This document shows positions 1 to 11,428 of a stretch of DNA of 64,000 nt, piece after piece. The position numbers and the translations under genes are program-made. The notes under the pieces are model-generated. The model was not told the DNA's origin, made no database searches, and saw only the letters and a list, made by a program, of their open reading frames with translations. How positions within the stretch are numbered: position 1 is the stretch's first letter; each line of letters begins with the position of its first letter. The stretch is taken from assembly GCA_027475525.1 (NCBI GenBank), contig JAMWFC010000040.1:186001-250000 (forward strand). The letters run 5' to 3'. The DNA is from Macrolepiota albuminosa (Eukaryota > Basidiomycota > Agaricomycetes > Agaricales > Agaricaceae).

Positions 1-489
1 TTAACAATTTCATTGCATGTGACTGTCACAAATCTGTTCTAATCATCTGCTGATAGCAGCAAGCTATAATAATATTCTGCATCTGTCAGATCAATCTGTC
101 TCTGTATCCATCACATCAATCTATTTCTGCATCCACTATTTTCACAGTGAATTCTTGCAGTCTGGAGGGAAATAAAATCAGAAAGCACTTGTCTAGATTT
201 ATTAATTGCCATCAAGGCCAATTCTTGCCACATAGCTACTTCTTTGTGGGCATATAACTAGAGACCTCTTTTCTTCATTAATATACCATGCTTTGACCAA
301 ATATCTCCCTAGTTGAAAAAATACCAAACTGTCTACTCCATTTCACTCATGACAAGCTGACATTTTTCTGTTCATTTGTTGTGTTGTGCTTTAGCACGTA
401 GATAATAAACATGATTAACTAAAGAGATATGTTTACAAACAGATGTAATAATAATAGAAATGTTAACAAGAGAACTCATATTTAGAAAT

Positions 490-2995
490 AGTCACAGATT
501 CATTTTCTGTATCAGAATTAGATTGCTATATCCAAGATATCTCGATTCTTGATAAATCAGGAATGTTGGAATCTCATATAGCTGTGTTTGCATTCAAATC
601 CACTTTCTGTAGAACTGGATACTTTCTCTAAATGCTGAGATCTGATCTCAGTTGCAGCAGAGCACTGTGGCATTGTGCATAGGCATGAGCTTTCACTAGA
701 ATTGAGGCCTGGATTTTTTGAAAAGATGCGCAAGCTTGAGTTTTCACATTCTTGCTTGGGGCAACCCAGACAATATGAGAATATAGGAATGATTTCTCTG
801 CAATTAATTCTCAAAGGGCTTGCAGGAGCCTTTCAATTTGAATCAAGTGCAGATTGCACTTTATCATTGTTAATGGTGAGACATTACCCATGATTATAGA
901 TGGGAAGGAGATTTTAAAATCTTCTGCAACAACTACATCTGTTGATCTAAGGTTATCTACCAGCAGTACCAGCAGATCTGCTGGCTGTTCATTTTCTGCC
1001 ATTTTATTGTTATCAAAGGCTCCAGAAACTTCATCAGGTTCCAGAAAGGCAGTCCATCTTCTACTAGCAATAAACTTGCTCCTGTTCTGAAAAGCAGCAA
1101 GGACATTCAGTTGAACCCTTAATAGTTCTCTTTCTGCCTCAACAATCTTTTGCTGATCATTATTGCTTGCATGCCAATTCAAATGGCAAACCTGGTCCTA
1201 AATTGCAATTCTGAGCTTTCAATTAGTGAGATAGGTTGAGATATCAGCAATACACCTTACTGCTGCTGCTCAATATCAAGGGCAAGTTAAATTCAGAAGA
1301 AATGAATATCCGTTGCTGCAATATCCGTTGAGTAGTTTCTACTGTCTGCTGCTATTTGGTCTTCATTTGCATTGTTGAAAGTCATTGCATGAGCTTTCAG
1401 AATATCTATTGCTTTCCAGTTTCTCTCCTCCCTGAGCCTTTCTGCCTTAGCTATTCTGGCTTCCCAGCTTGTTAATAAATCTATTGATATTCTGACAAAT
1501 TGCTTAGTGAAATATTGAACAGCTGCATCTCTCATCTCAACAGCAGTCCTGTACTTTTGACATAGAAATGAAACTATATCAAGCAGCTTCTTCCAGTTTG
1601 AGTCATACATGTGATTATTAAGGATTTCTGCTAGATGTGCTAAGATAGCTATACAAGCCATCTGTAAGACTTCATTGAGTATAGACCAGAGACTTTCAAT
1701 TATCTCCCCAGCCAAATGACCAGCTTCAAGAATGAAGAATGGGGCAAAGCAGAAAAAACAATCCTCCTTATGCTCATGAATATGAAGAAGTCCTATTGCA
1801 AAGTCTATGAGTAGATTATCTAGCAGGACTTCTCTGGCCTCAGCAAGCCATTCAGAAAATTTGATATACCACTGGCATGCTATGTCATATACCAGTAGAA
1901 GACACTGAATCCCATCTATGTTGTTTGTCTTAACTGCCTATGTGATAGAAAAGTCTGTGTAAACCTGGTCTTCACTACAGGTCAAGTTTGTTATACTATT
2001 AGGAGCAAATCAGCCATGCCATGTACATGCCATTGCAACAATATCAGTAATGTTGCAGAACTTGTTCATTATCAGAGCCTTTTCAATAGCTTTGAATGTA
2101 TTTTCACAAGCTGCTCTCTGAACAGATGAAAGTCCAGTGGATGGCCAATAGACAGGATTAAATTTATGAGCACATAGTAGACAGGTAGAGTTAAAGAATG
2201 CCACTTATTGTTGGCTGTTCCTTTATATGCTTGAGATAGTAGGTGAGCTTATCCCTCCTGGCTATCATATCACCACTTTCTGAATGCCATACATCATAAG
2301 CAGGATTAGAATGTTAAACGTAATCTGCCTTGAAGTTGCCATTTATCATTAAAGAATGATTGAACTTCCATCAGACAGGATTTTTTTCTCAGTTGGATAG
2401 AAGATTGACTCCTAGTTGGAGACAAGTTAGATAGAATATTGCAAGTTCACTATGATCCAGTGCCATGGGATGCCTCAATTCATCATATCTGAAGCCTGCC
2501 CACTTCAACTTCTTCAGCCACTACCATGAACAAGAAATTTGTTGTAGCTCACAGTAAAGGTTATCCACCTTACTAGAAGATGCAATTAGAGAAGTTATTC
2601 TTGCAATTTTCTGCCAGTACTGGTAGGCAGATGCTTTGCATTCTAGATTCATCAGACAGAAGTTGTCCAGCACAGCCATTGTAAAATATGTTTGTGTCTG
2701 ATCAAATGTACTAGAGACTAGCTGCAAGCAGATGGTATTTTCTACTAAGACATCTATCTTAGAACACTTACATGAAATGACAGTGATGAAGTATACTCCA
2801 GTTGTGTAAACAATCTGTTGTATTGGATTTTCAAAACAATCATATCTGTCCATGCAGAATCTGTTCATGGCTGGCCAATTTTCTGGAATATCTTTTATTG
2901 ACACATTATTCTCTGGTTCCTGTTGCTCTTCTTCTTCCATGATTTGATCAAGGCTAGTATCTGAAGTCTGCTCAGGAATTCTGAAGTCATAGACA
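490..2995 (-). pseudogene. KDZ-type transposase, decayed
   Basis: Several minus-strand open stretches follow one another in the order expected for a KDZ (Kyakuja-Dileera-Zisupton) transposase. Near 2940-2520 is a Cys-rich segment with a C-x-C (VISCKCSK), resembling the CxC cluster that precedes these transposases. At 2204-2010 comes the block ending DIVAMACTWHG. At about 1915-1720 is YDIACQW followed by an H-x2-H-x3-C-like segment (HIHEHKEDC), and at about 1720-1660 GHLAGEIIESLW, the usual position of the acidic DGE..E..W motif (here AGE). DSNWKKL follows, then a C-terminal part ending near 490 with VDLNANTAI. Stops and frame changes interrupt it repeatedly, so it cannot encode an active enzyme. 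KDZ elements are cut-and-paste DNA transposons expanded in basidiomycetes. Family assignment is fairly secure; terminal repeats and the exact ends were not found. Confidence 0.75.
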
Positions 2996-4300
2996 GATGT
3001 GCTGCTGAATGTCCTGGGTTACTATCTGCTGATGAAAGTTCAACATCTATTTAATATTCGAGTTATAGAAACTCTTGCTCCTAAATATCCTTTTTCTGCT
3101 CATGGTCCTAAAGAGCCCTGACTCTGATCTTCTCTTGATGACAGTTTGCATGCAATAGATTGTATTGAATATAGAAATATCCTCCAGTATCCAACATATT
3201 CATTGATTGAAAATATCTACCATTCTATGCTTCAAGTTAGTGAAATGAGTTGGAATGGTACATGTGGCAGAAATATTTGCAACAGAATATTTTTGACCCA
3301 ATGCAATCATGACATTGCCATTGTGCCAGGTAATAGTCAGGACATGCAAGGCAATCAGTAACGTCATTTATTGATTCACGACCAAGCAATCCATTGAGCA
3401 ACTGTGGAACATAGTTAATGAAGTCATTAAGATAATCTGCCTGTGTCTATGTATGAACTTGAATAATTTGCTCTCAATAATAGCATACATTCAAATCACT
3501 TTTATATGCCTTATAGATATGAGCATTATATCATCTACATCATCTACCATTGAATTATTATCCAAGTATGCAAGTTATTATCATTTGGAAATGCTGCAGG
3601 TGGTGCACCAGTTACAATGGAAACAGGATCCAGTAGTAGCTGTTGTGTTATGAGAACTGGCAACCCTTGTATATTCTAAGTGAGTCATGTCCTTTCCTCA
3701 GTAAACAGAATGAGGTCCTTTTGCCTGATGACTGTTATTTTTGGTTGCTTACATTTCTTTAGAAAGTTTAGGTTTATGATTAAATATGTATGGCCAGAAC
3801 TTAGCTATTGTACTAGAGATCTAATGAGACCGCTCATCAATATCAGCAATATGCTCCAATTTGGACAGGCTGGATACCAGCAGACAGCGAAGCATATCCA
3901 TCAATAACAAACAGAATCCATCTGTCATCAATGGTAATACAATGCTATACTAGCAGTCAGGGACACACTATGCACCAGAAGTCAAAATAAACATTTAATT
4001 ATAAGGCTGAAAACTGTAAGCCTCCTGGTAGCAGTCTCAACAAATTATATCTCCAAAAACACCTCAATAAATACACAGACAGTACAGAACAAAGGGCAGG
4101 GACCAGCTCAAGCTATCCACTCAACAATAGTCCAACCACTGTAATGGGGAGGGGAAGCATGGGAGCTGGCAGAAGTGACAAAATGGGATCAATTTGTGAT
4201 GATCTAGATCAAGATCAGATCTGACAATGCCCAATTTGACATGACTGAAAGGGAAAAGGAAAAGAAGCATGGAGGGATGTCAAAAGAAGCATGGAATGCA
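2996..4300. other. no gene recognised
   Basis: Only short open stretches occur on either strand, the longest 60-75 codons, and none resembles a known family. The AT-rich composition continues from the KDZ remnant, so this may be the eroded 5-prime part or flank of that element. A minus-strand piece near 3340-3240 (LHWVKNILLQIFLPHVPFQ) reads like protein but was not identified. Confidence 0.3.
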
Positions 4301-4499
4301 GGGAAGCACTAAAAGGGGAAAGAAGGATCTATGAATGGGATCATGCTAAATGGAGCTGAAGCAAATGGGGAAGTGGCAATCAGAGACATCCAGAGGAATG
4401 GTAGAACTGGTGGCACCGAAACATGCCTCCCAAAAGGGAAATTGGACTATCAAATATGTTCTGGAGGCTGGGGAGTTGACAACAAAGAGTCATGTGTAG

Positions 4500-4780
4500 A
4501 TAGTGGTCTGTGCACCAGAAAAACAGTATAAATAGCCCAAGTTTAGTAGAGAATAGACAGGCATTTGATAGGCAAAGGCTCAGTAGTTCCCAGGGAGTGA
4601 ATCACCTAGGCTAGAGTTTATTGAACACCTCTTATTGGAAGTCTATTGGTAGACAAAGGCTCGGTGGTTCCCAGGGAGTGAACTACTTAGGCTGGAGTTT
4701 ATTGAGAACCTTCTTCTGCCTATCAGGATATTTGATATTCTGTGAAGCACCCAATACATCAAGTTTTTATCATCAAGCAC
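4500..4780 (+). repeat. possible LTR fragment with TATA box and diverged direct repeat
   Basis: A TATA box (tataaatag, about 4520) is followed by two diverged copies of an 80-bp segment, starting at 4569 and 4650, each containing caaaggctc and ttcccagggagtga. The stretch then runs to a CA-ended sequence near 4775. This arrangement of promoter, R-like repeat and short following region resembles the end of a gypsy-type LTR in plus orientation. No matching partner LTR was found in the window, so the call is tentative. The repeat period is 81 bp and the copies are diverged, unlike the exact 77-bp duplications elsewhere. Confidence 0.25.
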
Positions 4781-4854
4781 CAGTGTGGATTAGAGGTCAC
4801 TTTTTAAGACTTCAAGAAAGCCCCAGAACTATCAGTACTACTTGCAACCAAGTA

Positions 4855-5967
4855 CTACATCACCTCATAGTACAGTCCTGGCCAGGCCATGATAAGGGTC
4901 ATGCACTGAACAATCACGAATTTGGCTACACTATTACAGCAGAGAGCTCGACATGATGTGAACCCAAAGAGGGTTTGCCAGTGCATATGGTAGGTGTAGG
5001 CCACTGCAATGCCCTGATAAGTGTTCTCCAGCCTGGGATGACCAAAGATCAGCACATACTGCGCTAGCTAATCCAAATTAAATAGCGTGGCTGGGTCTTG
5101 AGCACACATTACACACAGCACCATGGAACCATCTTCTTTTGTGTACAGAAAGCACACTGGAATGTGTCATTGCTCTACAAGAGTGAGGTTGTCAGGGCCC
5201 TGCATTGGGTTGACAAGGTCTTGGTATTGAGGCTCCTTCATCAGGAGCTGCATGGTCTGGTCGTGCAAAGCCTCAACTGCTTGCTGTGCAAACATTTGAA
5301 GCTCTGTGATCAGCATATAGACAACAATTCTGTTACGATGCAGGATGTAAACATTCATATAATATTTATAGAGCCGGTCCAGCTCTAACAGAGTGTGGGG
5401 AAGACCATGCAGGGCATGCTTATACATAATCATACCCAGGATGTGGGCATGCTGGCCAGAGGCATACTCATACAACACCGCTCTATTGGCGTCAGCTTCC
5501 ATCAGCACTGTATTTGTGGCATACAAATAGTATGTGCAGTGGCTGAGTGCTCCTCTGAAGCATGAATTCATTTGCTCAATATCAAGTGGCCCCCACACTT
5601 TCACCCCCAAGCCATTGGGGATTCTCTCCGAGAATTCATCCTCAGCCCTATATTTCAGGGCCTGCAACTCCTTGGTGCAGTTTGCCTTCTTCTTTGCAAT
5701 GCACTTATTGTGCAATACTCATTGGAATTGGTCTGCTGCCAATTTCCCCTCCTCTCCATCCTCCTCCTGCTCTGAGCTTGACTCTCCATAGTTGCTTTCA
5801 TTGGACAAGAACACAACTGGTGCTTTGTCTTTTCCAGGCACAGGTTTCCCTCTCGAAGTTGCCACCAGACTATCATATTGTTCCAGTGTGCAGAGGTCTG
5901 GAGTCAAGACAACCATGGGATACTGTTCTGGCATGGCCAGTACAAATACTGGCAGCATAAAAAGCAT
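4855..5967 (-). pseudogene. unidentified protein, interrupted by stops
   Basis: A minus-strand reading runs from about 5967 to 4855. Its longest open part is 5715-5167 (182 codons), containing GLGVKVWGPLDIEQMNSCF and LLELDRLYKYYMNVYILHR. After the TGA at 5169-5167 the same frame continues past a second stop into 5055-4855 (MLIFGHPRLENTYQGIAVAY). The upstream part (5967-5719) is acidic (ESSSEQEEDGEEGK) and in a shifted frame. The continuity across stops suggests one former coding sequence of more than 350 residues. It shows no motif I recognise. It lies beside gypsy element B, so it may belong to a transposable element or be a captured host gene. Confidence 0.4.
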
Positions 5968-7300
5968 CTGGACTTCTCCCGCTCATGTAGGAATGCCAGC
6001 AGAGAAGGCTATGACCTCCAATTTGGAGGCATCAAGAGGCAGCTTGTAGCTGCAATGCTGACAAGATGGCCCTGACTTTGCTGGGGCCAACAAAACAGTT
6101 TGGGGCTAAGCCACTAGAGAGGCAGGTGCATTTTGCACCAGAGTTCTCCCTCCTAACTCAGCATGGGATGTACTAAGAGTTGGCACCTGGGGTGCCATGG
6201 TAACAGTTTTGGACCTCATAGGTGGGGCCTGAGATGATGTGGTTTCCCACTGACCCAAAGACAAGTCAGCCAGAGGCTCACTGATAACAGCCAGTGACTC
6301 TGACTGGACCTGAGGGGCCACAGTGGGTAGCCGCAAAGATGAAGCAATGGGCTAAGCAGACTGCTCCAGGTGCACTGGTTGTACTGCCAATGGCATTCTA
6401 GCCCATGGAGGCTTGACTAGTCAGACAGGCTGATATCTAGTCCTTTTGACCTCAGCAGTCGGTTCCTCCATGGATGAAACTTTGTGCTTAGATGTGCAAT
6501 CAATTCATTCTAGCACTGATACACACTGCTTCTTTATCAGCTCGATCTGGTTGAGCAACCTCTCCATGATGACACTGGCCAGACTGTCCTGCAGAAAGGA
6601 CACAGTTGCAGGGACTGGCTGTCCCACTGCTTCCAAACAGCTGAGGAGTGCATCTGGCACTGCTGAGTCCTGTGCTTGTGGCACAGATTCCATATATGGC
6701 TCTACTGTGGGCCAATGCGCCCATGGTACGGATGGCAGTCCCATCACTGCACCTACATATGTTGGAATTGATGCATGCAAACGTGCTGGTGTTACCTAAT
6801 AGTAGCGCTCTGAGCACGTGCTGTCCTCCAGGTGCTCATAGCACCTCTCATCATCGACCTCCATCTTTTGCAAGTGGAGGGAAGTCTAGTATGGAAGCAG
6901 TTCTTTGCAGCCTAGATAGGCCATGCCTGCAGGATAGTGTTGGCCCGCCACTGGATATGGCGGCTGCCCCTGGTAATCTGATGGATACTGTTGCATTTGT
7001 ATATTTGGGGGTCTTCTCCTGCCACTAGAGCCTTGTAGGCTTTGATCACTTTTTTGTAGCCTCCAATAAGCTATTACAAGCAAAAAATCTCCTAACTCTG
7101 CCAGTAGTGTAAACAACCACAAATACCTGCCACCCGGTCTTTTACCGGCCATCAAAGTGGACTTTGTCCACATTTCACCACCACATGCACATTATGCACA
7201 TTTTGCTAGCTGTTGAGGATGTTTCATGCCCTGCAGCTTTAGGTACCTGTCCATTGCTGCAAGATCTTTGCAGTTCACTAGTGGTTCTCAGGTAGTATCA
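5968..7300 (-). other. decayed coding-like sequence, unassigned
   Basis: Several minus-strand open stretches lie here (6336-6106, 6817-6500, 7173-6886) in different frames, rich in Pro, Ser, Gln and Thr. The sequence begins where homology of the element B integrase ends, near 7310. Reading another frame at 7230-6900 gives a fairly continuous, conserved-looking protein segment (GWQVFVVVYTTGRVRRFF) with several stops. No domain was recognised. It may be the 5-prime part of the unidentified protein downstream at 4855-5967. Confidence 0.25.
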
Positions 7301-7309
7301 CCTAAGCTC

Positions 7310-7779
7310 CACCTTACCTGAAACAATGTTAACATGAGCAACTTTGCTCCGAGCAGCTTGTGCAGCTCCTTTTACCATTTAAAGGTGAACTTAGCATCTC
7401 AATCGCTTACAATCGAACTTGGCAATCCATGAAAGTGTACTATCTTTTTGAGATAGATCCACAACAAGTGCAAAGTTATCATGGTTGTCTTTAATGGGAT
7501 GAGGTGGACCATACTAGTTATTCTGCAGATTACTACCCATAGGTAGTTAAAATTCTTTGACTTCAGGAACGGATCTATAAAATCCATCCCAATCGAGTCT
7601 CAGGGTTTGATTAGTATAGGAAGCAAATGAAGCTTCCCCAGTGGCTTCAATGTTGATACTTTTGACTGTTGACATAGCTCACACATTGAGCAGAATTGAC
7701 TCATTTCCTTGGCCATTTGTGGCCACCAGTACCAGCGTCGCATATGGTCCAGCATTTTCTGAGTTCCAAAGTAGCCCAC
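7310..7779 (-). pseudogene. element B integrase fragment
   Basis: This stretch contains the integrase zinc-binding region and catalytic core of a Ty3/gypsy element. GYFGTQKMLDHMRRWYWWPQ is followed by CSMCELCQQSK, then IGMDFIDPFLKSK with the first catalytic Asp, YLWVVICRITSMVHLIPL, and HGLPSSIVSD with the second. The sequence holds homology a little further (KFTFKW.KELHKLLGAKLL) and then breaks near 7310, before the catalytic Glu. The first zinc ligand position has Tyr in place of His. The upstream part of the same protein continues at 18667 on the far side of element A, which inserted here. Confidence 0.85.
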
Positions 7780-8735
7780 TGATAGGACCCCATACAGGAG
7801 CAGCGCATCACCGGCAGGCGACGGCAGGCTCGGCATCAGCTCCGGAAATCTTGCCGCACTCGTTCCAAACTTAGCGCACGCGTTCTACCTATTTTGAGCC
7901 ATTCTCAACGGCCGGACATGGCAAGAAGCAGATACGATCAATGATAGCGCCGACGGCAGCAGGAATGACAACTGACAGATGGCATCAGTCACTGATGACA
8001 GCGTGTGGCAAGAAGATTGATGATCTATCAAAAACTGACGGACAGCTTGGCGTTTGACCTTGGCGTCTGACACCACTTAGCGCTTCGATTCGGCACATGA
8101 CATCGCTAAGCACTTTGGACAGACAGAAGGGTGATGGGCTGATGGTTTAGCACCGCGATCTGCCGCCTGGTGGCGTTAAGGGTCTTGAATGGACGGCAGG
8201 GATCTGAAACTGTTGGAGCTACCCCTTATAAAATTTTCTAGTTTACCGCTCTTTAGTCACTGGCGATGGTGAACTCATTGTAGTATAAAAGCACTTACCG
8301 ACTTGTACATAGGATCATCAGAGAACAATAGACCAGAGTTCACCACTCCCCTTTCTTCAGTCTCCCTTACGCTCAAGAGCTCATTTACGCTACGGTCGGC
8401 AACGTCAAACTCATCGGCAGTTGCAGACGCTCGCCAACACTCGACATACTCGCGCCTTGCAACTACGGCAGGCATTATTGACGCTTAGACTTCGCTAAGC
8501 TTATTGTGCTCTTGCCGCTTACCTTTGCCGTATTCACTTACCGCTTCTTCCTAGGCGCTTTACCTTAGCGCTTTACACTTGCCAACCCCATTACCGACTT
8601 TTCCCCATTTTCACAGGCGCGTTCTCTGGGACCTGCCCGGGACTCCTCATATCACTTATAGCACGCCCAACGCAAACTCTTGGTACGGTAACACTATTGC
8701 TACATTTGTTACTGACCAAACTTTGGGCGTCATCA
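7780..8735 (+). repeat. element A 5-prime LTR
   Basis: This 956-bp direct repeat of 17729-18666 begins TGATAGGACC and ends CATCA. A TATA box (TATAAAA) lies at 8284-8290, a likely promoter for the sense transcript. The 18-bp length difference from the 3-prime copy is a gap between two short ttacgct repeats near 8370-8390. Confidence 0.9.
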
Positions 8736-8737
8736 AA

Positions 8738-8757
8738 TTGGAGCCCACCGCGAGGGA
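8738..8757 (+). promoter_or_regulatory. element A primer binding site, tRNA-Lys-like
   Basis: Directly after the LTR end, separated by two or three bases, is ttggagcccaccgcgaggg. It starts with TGG as expected for pairing with the CCA end of a tRNA. The complement ends GTGGGCTCCA, similar to fungal lysine tRNAs, whose 3-prime ends commonly read GGGCTCCA. The tRNA identity is an inference. Confidence 0.6.
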
Positions 8758-9115
8758 TCTCTAGGGCAGAATTCCGCCAGAAACCCGTCTCCAGCGTAGG
8801 CGCCGCCTGCTAGACCAGTCGGCAGAAGGCATAGCTCCTTCCCACCCATCAACTCCACAACCACCTGGTGCCTTACCGGGTCTCTCTCTTGCACAGGAAC
8901 TACAGAACGCCACTGTAGACGCATTTCCTGAGCTCTTCCCGCATTCCCTCGATTATAGCGCCGACGACCCCTTAGCGTCGCCCTTTACCGTACCGCAACC
9001 AATCACCCCAATTACTCCGCTAACGCCTCTTTCTCAACTCATTTCTCTTACCCCATCGCCAATCTCTAGAACCCCTTCCCCACTACCGCTAACCGAACTC
9101 GCCAACACAGTCGCT

Positions 9116-10732
9116 ATGGAACAACAAGTTCAGCGCATGCCGCCACGTAACCACTTCTCAGCACCAAAATGGGACAAGTCCAAGCCACGGGAGCTCTCCC
9201 AGTATTTCAAGGAGTTGGAGTATTTATTCAGAGATTGTAACATTACCGACCACACGCAGATGAAGGAGTACGCGGCAAGATACGTATCATATGACACGGC
9301 AGAGACGTGGACAGGTTTGACCGAATTTGCCGCCTTTGTTCCTGCCGCCCCACCTATTCCAGCCCAAGGCGCTTCGTATGAGGACTGGAAGACGGCAGTG
9401 ATCCAGTTGTACCCTGGCGCAGAGGAGGCTACCCGATACACGGTAAACGAGTTGCAGAAATTAGTTCAGGAATCTTTCGACAACGGCACTTCTTCTCTTG
9501 GTGCATTCTCCACGTATTACCGCGAATTCCAGAAAATTGCTAGGTGGCTTCTGCAGAACGGCAAGCTCTATATTAACGAGGAACGTCGCCTGTTCCAACA
9601 AGGCATCCCAACTTCGCTTTGGACTCGCATTGCTCGTCGCCTAGAGATAGTTCACCAGGCTCATCACCCAGACGAGCCCTATAACGTTGCCGACGTCTTT
9701 GAAGCCAGTAAATGGGTTCTCAAGGGAACGGACACTGGCGTTGGACTGCAGCGCGCTAGGACGAGCCCACCACCTGAGCGAACTAACGGTATCATTCCCA
9801 TCCCGCCTCCTGTTGCCGACTTCGTTAAGAAAGAGGAGCTCAATGCTGCAATTACTGCCGCTGTCGCTTCCGCTATGACTCGTATTGAAACCATGATTAC
9901 CACCAACCTCACTGCTAACCGACCTGCTAACGTACCCGCACCTGGCCCTTGCCACTTCTGTGGGGAAATTGGCCATACCATGACCAGAGGACGCTGCGCT
10001 ACTCTCGAAAATTATATTCGGCAAGGGAGAATTCGAAGGGCTATCGACGGCAAGATAGTTCTTACCTCTGGCGCCACCATTCCCAACTACATGGACAAGA
10101 AGTCCTTCCAGGAGCGGGTGGATGAATGGCATAGGCGCAATCCAGGACAAATCGTCACCGGCACGCTTTCCGGCAACGCCAACCCCGACCCAGACCAGGC
10201 GACACAACAGCAAATGATTCACAAGGTCTTACACTTCAACAGCGTTGGCAACCGCCCTACTTTCTCGCGGGAAGAGCGAATCGCCAAGCTACAACAGGAG
10301 CTGGATTCGCTTAAGAATCAGGTTTTTGATGGGGTTGAAGTTAAGCAGCCCAAACAGCCACTCAAAGGATATAAGCCAATGCCTCCCGCTAGCAAGTTAC
10401 CGACTCCTGCTCCTGCCGCACCGCCTGCTACTACCTCTGCTACTACCTCAGAACCATCGTTGTCCGCTACTGCTCCCAAACCGCCTTTGCCGCCCCTCCA
10501 TCCCTACTCAGGGATTCCCGACCGTTACCATGCTCCCGCACAACGAAATTTTGCCGCTCCCGAGAAACGTCCTGAGGGTGGCTACCGACCTACCGTGCCA
10601 ATATTCGATATAGAGAAATCAAACCACGTCTTCAGCTGCATCATGAAAACCGCCGTTACCTTGTCAGTTGAAGAACTTTGTAGTATTGCCCCAGACGTCC
10701 GCAACCAAGTCAAGACGGCAGTCACTCCCTGA
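9116..10732 (+). CDS. element A gag polyprotein, 538 codons
   Basis: The open frame starts with an ATG at 9116. The first ATG gives MEQQVQRMPPRNHFSAPKWD. An N-terminal capsid-like helical region (to about residue 220) is followed by one zinc knuckle near residues 279-294, CHFCGEIGHTMTRGRC. This is a CCHC box with six rather than four residues before the last Cys. The C-terminal part is Pro/Ala-rich. The frame stops at TGA 10730-10732 and then remains open into the protease without a frame change, so the stop may have replaced a CGA codon or could be read through. Gag packages the element RNA in cytoplasmic virus-like particles. Confidence 0.85.
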   Translation: MEQQVQRMPPRNHFSAPKWDKSKPRELSQYFKELEYLFRDCNITDHTQMKEYAARYVSYDTAETWTGLTEFAAFVPAAPPIPAQGASYEDWKTAVIQLYPGAEEATRYTVNELQKLVQESFDNGTSSLGAFSTYYREFQKIARWLLQNGKLYINEERRLFQQGIPTSLWTRIARRLEIVHQAHHPDEPYNVADVFEASKWVLKGTDTGVGLQRARTSPPPERTNGIIPIPPPVADFVKKEELNAAITAAVASAMTRIETMITTNLTANRPANVPAPGPCHFCGEIGHTMTRGRCATLENYIRQGRIRRAIDGKIVLTSGATIPNYMDKKSFQERVDEWHRRNPGQIVTGTLSGNANPDPDQATQQQMIHKVLHFNSVGNRPTFSREERIAKLQQELDSLKNQVFDGVEVKQPKQPLKGYKPMPPASKLPTPAPAAPPATTSATTSEPSLSATAPKPPLPPLHPYSGIPDRYHAPAQRNFAAPEKRPEGGYRPTVPIFDIEKSNHVFSCIMKTAVTLSVEELCSIAPDVRNQVKTAVTP

Positions 10733-10738
10733 CAACCC

Positions 10739-11428
10739 TTGGCGACAGCCGTTGCTGAGGTTGATGAACTCGACGATGCGCCTCCTGGTTTCTCTGTTAC
10801 TATTGACTCTCCCGACACTGATGAACCTCTTGCCGACACCATCGCTAACGCCACCTCTGTGGACCCAGTCGAGACCTATCTTAGGTCAGTAGATCATGGA
10901 GAGGACCCGGCCATCCTTACCGTCGCTCAAGAATTGCACGCTATTCGCTCAGTCGCGCTAACGGTAGACAATAAGCACGAGGTAGAGGCAATTGTGGATA
11001 GCGGTTCTCAAATCATTTCTATGGCAGCGGAAGTTGCTAACGATCTAGGCCTTATTTACGACCCTACAGTGATACTAAACATGCAGAGCGCTAACGGTAC
11101 AGTGGACAGATCTTTAGGCCTCGCCAAGAATGTGCCTTGCACCCTTGGCGACATCACCTTCTACTTGCAGATACATATTTTACGCTCACCAGCATACGAC
11201 CTGCTACTTGGCAGACTCTTCGACATCTTGGTGCGATCAGTCGTCAAGACAGTTACCGACGACGAAACAACTCTAACCATTAGCGACCCCAATTCCGGAA
11301 TCCGACGAACGGTGCCAATGTTCCCTAGGGGACAACGAAAAGGCGCCCGCGCTAAGCCCCCGGAGTTTACCGACCAGCATGCCAACGAGCCTCCCCACCG
11401 GTGTTTTCACAGACCATCGAGGAGGTGA
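10739..11428 (+). CDS. element A protease region
   Basis: This frame is in phase with gag and follows its TGA directly. It contains the retropepsin active-site motif IVDSGSQIISM (about 10993-11025) and the distal hydrophobic motif YDLLLGRLFD, which together form one subunit of a dimeric aspartic protease that processes the polyprotein. It ends at 11428, overlapping the next frame by about 28 bases. Moving into the RT frame needs a -1 shift near 11400-11410 (ggtgttttcac). Whether this is programmed frameshifting or a mutation cannot be decided from one copy. Confidence 0.8.
   Translation: MATAVAEVDELDDAPPGFSVTIDSPDTDEPLADTIANATSVDPVETYLRSVDHGEDPAILTVAQELHAIRSVALTVDNKHEVEAIVDSGSQIISMAAEVANDLGLIYDPTVILNMQSANGTVDRSLGLAKNVPCTLGDITFYLQIHILRSPAYDLLLGRLFDILVRSVVKTVTDDETTLTISDPNSGIRRTVPMFPRGQRKGARAKPPEFTDQHANEPPHRCFHRPSRR

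Noticed and set aside
4569..4730. Eighth member of the 77-bp duplication set
   Set aside because: The period is 81 bp and the copies are diverged, so it is an older, independent repeat.
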